Positions 62,518 to 64,000 of a stretch of DNA of 64,000 bases are shown in pieces. Every line of letters starts with the position of its first letter. The first letter of the stretch is position 1. The notes beneath the pieces were generated by a model, which saw nothing but the letters and a program-made list of their open reading frames with translations, did not search any database and had not been told where the DNA came from. The position numbers were made by a program, and so were the translations under genes. This DNA comes from JBCCDY01 sp039030555 (GTDB lineage Bacteria; Bacteroidota; Bacteroidia; Cytophagales; Cyclobacteriaceae), in assembly GCA_039030555.1 (NCBI GenBank), contig JBCCDY010000002.1, forward strand, positions 1-64,000. The letters are read 5' to 3'.

Positions 62518-63759
62518 ATGAACTCTCGCAGAAACTTTATTAAGAAAACAGCTTCAGCTTCCTTTTTGGCTTCCCTGGTCAGTACACAATCTATTTTTGC
62601 ATCCAGGCTTGGAGTAGTTGAAAAACTCAGTGATGGAAATTATAGTGATCTTTTTATGCTGGGTTCAAAGATCACGTATTTCAACCATGCTTCCATCGGT
62701 ACTATTCCTAAAATGATACATGAAGCACATGTAGAGTACTTGAAGCTTTGTGAAACTAACCCATGGCTCTATACCTGGAGTGACCCTTGGGTAAAAAAGA
62801 AGGAAGAAGTTAGAGAAAAGGTAGCTGATTTTTGCGGTTGTAAACCATCAGAAATAGCACTAACGCACAATACAACAAGCGGAATGAATTTACTTGCTTC
62901 TGGGCTTTCGCTGAAGAGTGGCCATGAGGTTTTATATAGTTCATTTAACCATAGCGGGGCGAGAGTTTGTTGGGAACATTACGCTAAAGTAAAAGGGTAT
63001 GCTTTCAGAAAATTTCAATTTGAGGAGAGGCATTGGAAAACAGAAGATGATATCGTAGATGCTTATATTTCGCAATTAAAGCCTGAGACAAAAGTCGTTG
63101 TAATCCCTCATATTGATAACATCATAGGGGCCTTACATCCAGTCCGGAAGATTGCAAAAGCAGTAAAGGAGAAGGGAGTGAAATATGTTGCCGTTGATGG
63201 GGCACAATCCATAGGTTTGATTAATGTGAATTTGTCGGAATTGGGAGTCGATTTCTACGCGACTAGTCCTCATAAATGGATTCAGAGCCCTAAAGGAACC
63301 GGGTTTTTATATATGAATGAGGCTGTTCAGAAAGAGGTGAACCCAATGATCGTAACCTGGGGGCAGAAAAAGTGGGCGGGAGATATAAAAGTATTTGAAG
63401 ACTTTGGAACAAGGGATTTACCGGAAGTGATGGCCATAGGAGATGCTATTGATTTTCAAAACAAAATCGGGTTTGAAAAATCTATTGAGATTAGAAGGGG
63501 ACTGAGAGATTATTTCAAAAACAAAGTCAATGAAAGTGATCAAGTGAGCTGGAAATCCCCTGAAGGGTACGCAGAAGATGTTTCCATTTTTGCTATTGAA
63601 GTTAACGGACGAAAAGCGAATGAACTTTCCAAAGATTTGTATGAAAACCATGGTTTTGTATTCCGGCCATTTGAATCTGATAGTAGAAATACTATAAGGA
63701 TTTCATTGAATATTGGAAATACAAAAGATGAGATTGATCTTTTTTTTGAGTTGATCTAA
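62518..63759 (+). CDS. Tat-exported class V aminotransferase-like PLP enzyme
   Basis: A 413-residue protein. The N-terminus carries SRRNFIKKTASASFLASL, a twin-arginine (Tat) signal. The body is a fold type I PLP enzyme of the class V (isopenicillin-N epimerase/NifS-like) kind: HNTTSGMNLLASGLSL, VAVDGAQSIGLINVNL and TSPHKWIQSPKGTGFLY, with Lys in SPHKW as the likely PLP-binding residue. PLP enzymes are usually cytoplasmic; Tat export of a folded, cofactor-loaded enzyme makes sense. Substrate unknown. Confidence 0.78.
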   Translation: MNSRRNFIKKTASASFLASLVSTQSIFASRLGVVEKLSDGNYSDLFMLGSKITYFNHASIGTIPKMIHEAHVEYLKLCETNPWLYTWSDPWVKKKEEVREKVADFCGCKPSEIALTHNTTSGMNLLASGLSLKSGHEVLYSSFNHSGARVCWEHYAKVKGYAFRKFQFEERHWKTEDDIVDAYISQLKPETKVVVIPHIDNIIGALHPVRKIAKAVKEKGVKYVAVDGAQSIGLINVNLSELGVDFYATSPHKWIQSPKGTGFLYMNEAVQKEVNPMIVTWGQKKWAGDIKVFEDFGTRDLPEVMAIGDAIDFQNKIGFEKSIEIRRGLRDYFKNKVNESDQVSWKSPEGYAEDVSIFAIEVNGRKANELSKDLYENHGFVFRPFESDSRNTIRISLNIGNTKDEIDLFFELI

Positions 63760-63762
63760 AAT

Positions 63763-64000
63763 TTAATTGATAGCTACCTCTTTTTCATCTATTAAAGAAT
63801 TATAAACCATCTCTTCAAACCGGTCGGACATACTTCCATCGGGGGCAAACAGTACCTGACTTAACATGATTCCAATAATTTCATTCTCTGGATCAATCCA
63901 AAACATTGTGCTAAAAGCACCACCCCAGCTATATGTTCCATCCGGCCTTGTAGAGTGACCATCAGCAATATCAAACCCATAACCAAATTTAAAAGGCCCC
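63763..64000 (-). CDS. Serine hydrolase (beta-lactamase class C family), C-terminal part only
   Basis: Minus-strand frame reading from the window edge to TAA at 63763-63765: GYGFDIADGHSTRPDGTYSW, then GGAFSTMFWIDPENEIIGIM and a short tail. The G-G-A-x-x-T-x-F-W-x-DP pattern is the C-terminal region of class C beta-lactamase-fold hydrolases. The gene continues beyond the window. Confidence 0.75.
   Translation of the reverse strand, partial: GPFKFGYGFDIADGHSTRPDGTYSWGGAFSTMFWIDPENEIIGIMLSQVLFAPDGSMSDRFEEMVYNSLIDEKEVAIN

Noticed and set aside
1..64000. CRISPR arrays, rRNA or tRNA genes
   Set aside because: No regularly spaced repeats beyond two copies and no cloverleaf or rRNA-like sequence were recognised by reading; a tRNAscan/CRISPR search could not be run.

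Overview
The window is AT-rich and reads as a chromosomal segment of a marine-type Bacteroidota, most likely order Cytophagales (Roseivirga/Fulvivirga-like; this placement is inference). Supporting traits are several type IX secretion (T9SS) and gliding components and substrates, a TonB-dependent receptor with a carboxypeptidase-regulatory-like N-terminus, SusC-style secreted proteins, CrtD/CruF carotenoid genes, PadR-linked FtsX permeases, and the absence of Shine-Dalgarno-type spacing in most genes.

Region 1 (46-8866) is a streptolysin S-like thiazole/oxazole-modified microcin (TOMM) locus. It has two small Cys-rich precursors, a SagC-like E1/RRE protein, a YcaO cyclodehydratase ending in PHPFP, a SagB-like FMN dehydrogenase, an ABC ATPase and permease, an HELGH membrane protein in the position where sag loci carry SagE, then a secreted TPR protein and a TonB-dependent receptor. 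A hairpin terminator after the first precursor probably makes precursor exceed enzymes. The whole set runs on one strand with stop/start overlaps.

Region 2 (9208-24118) holds two LPP20-like envelope proteins, crtD-cruF, a T9SS type B-sorted FG-GAP protein next to a PorP/SprF-OmpA fusion, an ECF sigma factor coupled to a membrane VWA-like protein, a PadR-PspC pair, and a PorV/PorQ-family porin. Region 3 (24119-38626) holds a giant C25 peptidase (PorU2-like), an Asp-box (VPS10/BNR) protein, an Xre-RES toxin-antitoxin pair, two FAD oxidoreductases, an NTF2-like protein and an esterase lipoprotein. Dispersed palindromic repeats lie between them.

Region 4 (38654-41702) is accessory: a ParE-like toxin with a small antitoxin candidate, and a two-gene operon of a UG/Abi-like reverse transcriptase plus a RecB-type PD-(D/E)XK nuclease. 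The two-gene unit is bracketed by GTTAGGC/GCCTAAC cores with almost no spare sequence, as in an integron gene cassette, so it may be a mobile antiphage cassette.

Region 5 (41945-55571) is a PadR-controlled tandem array of five paralogous 870-900 aa FtsX/MacB-type permeases with prefix domains. Region 6 (55747-64000) holds a membrane AraC regulator, a class C beta-lactamase-fold hydrolase, a short carboxypeptidase-regulatory-like protein, an M1 aminopeptidase, a Tat-exported class V aminotransferase-like PLP enzyme and the 3' end of a second serine hydrolase. An 18-bp near-palindrome occurs twice in front of genes here. All domain names come from reading motifs; no searches were run.
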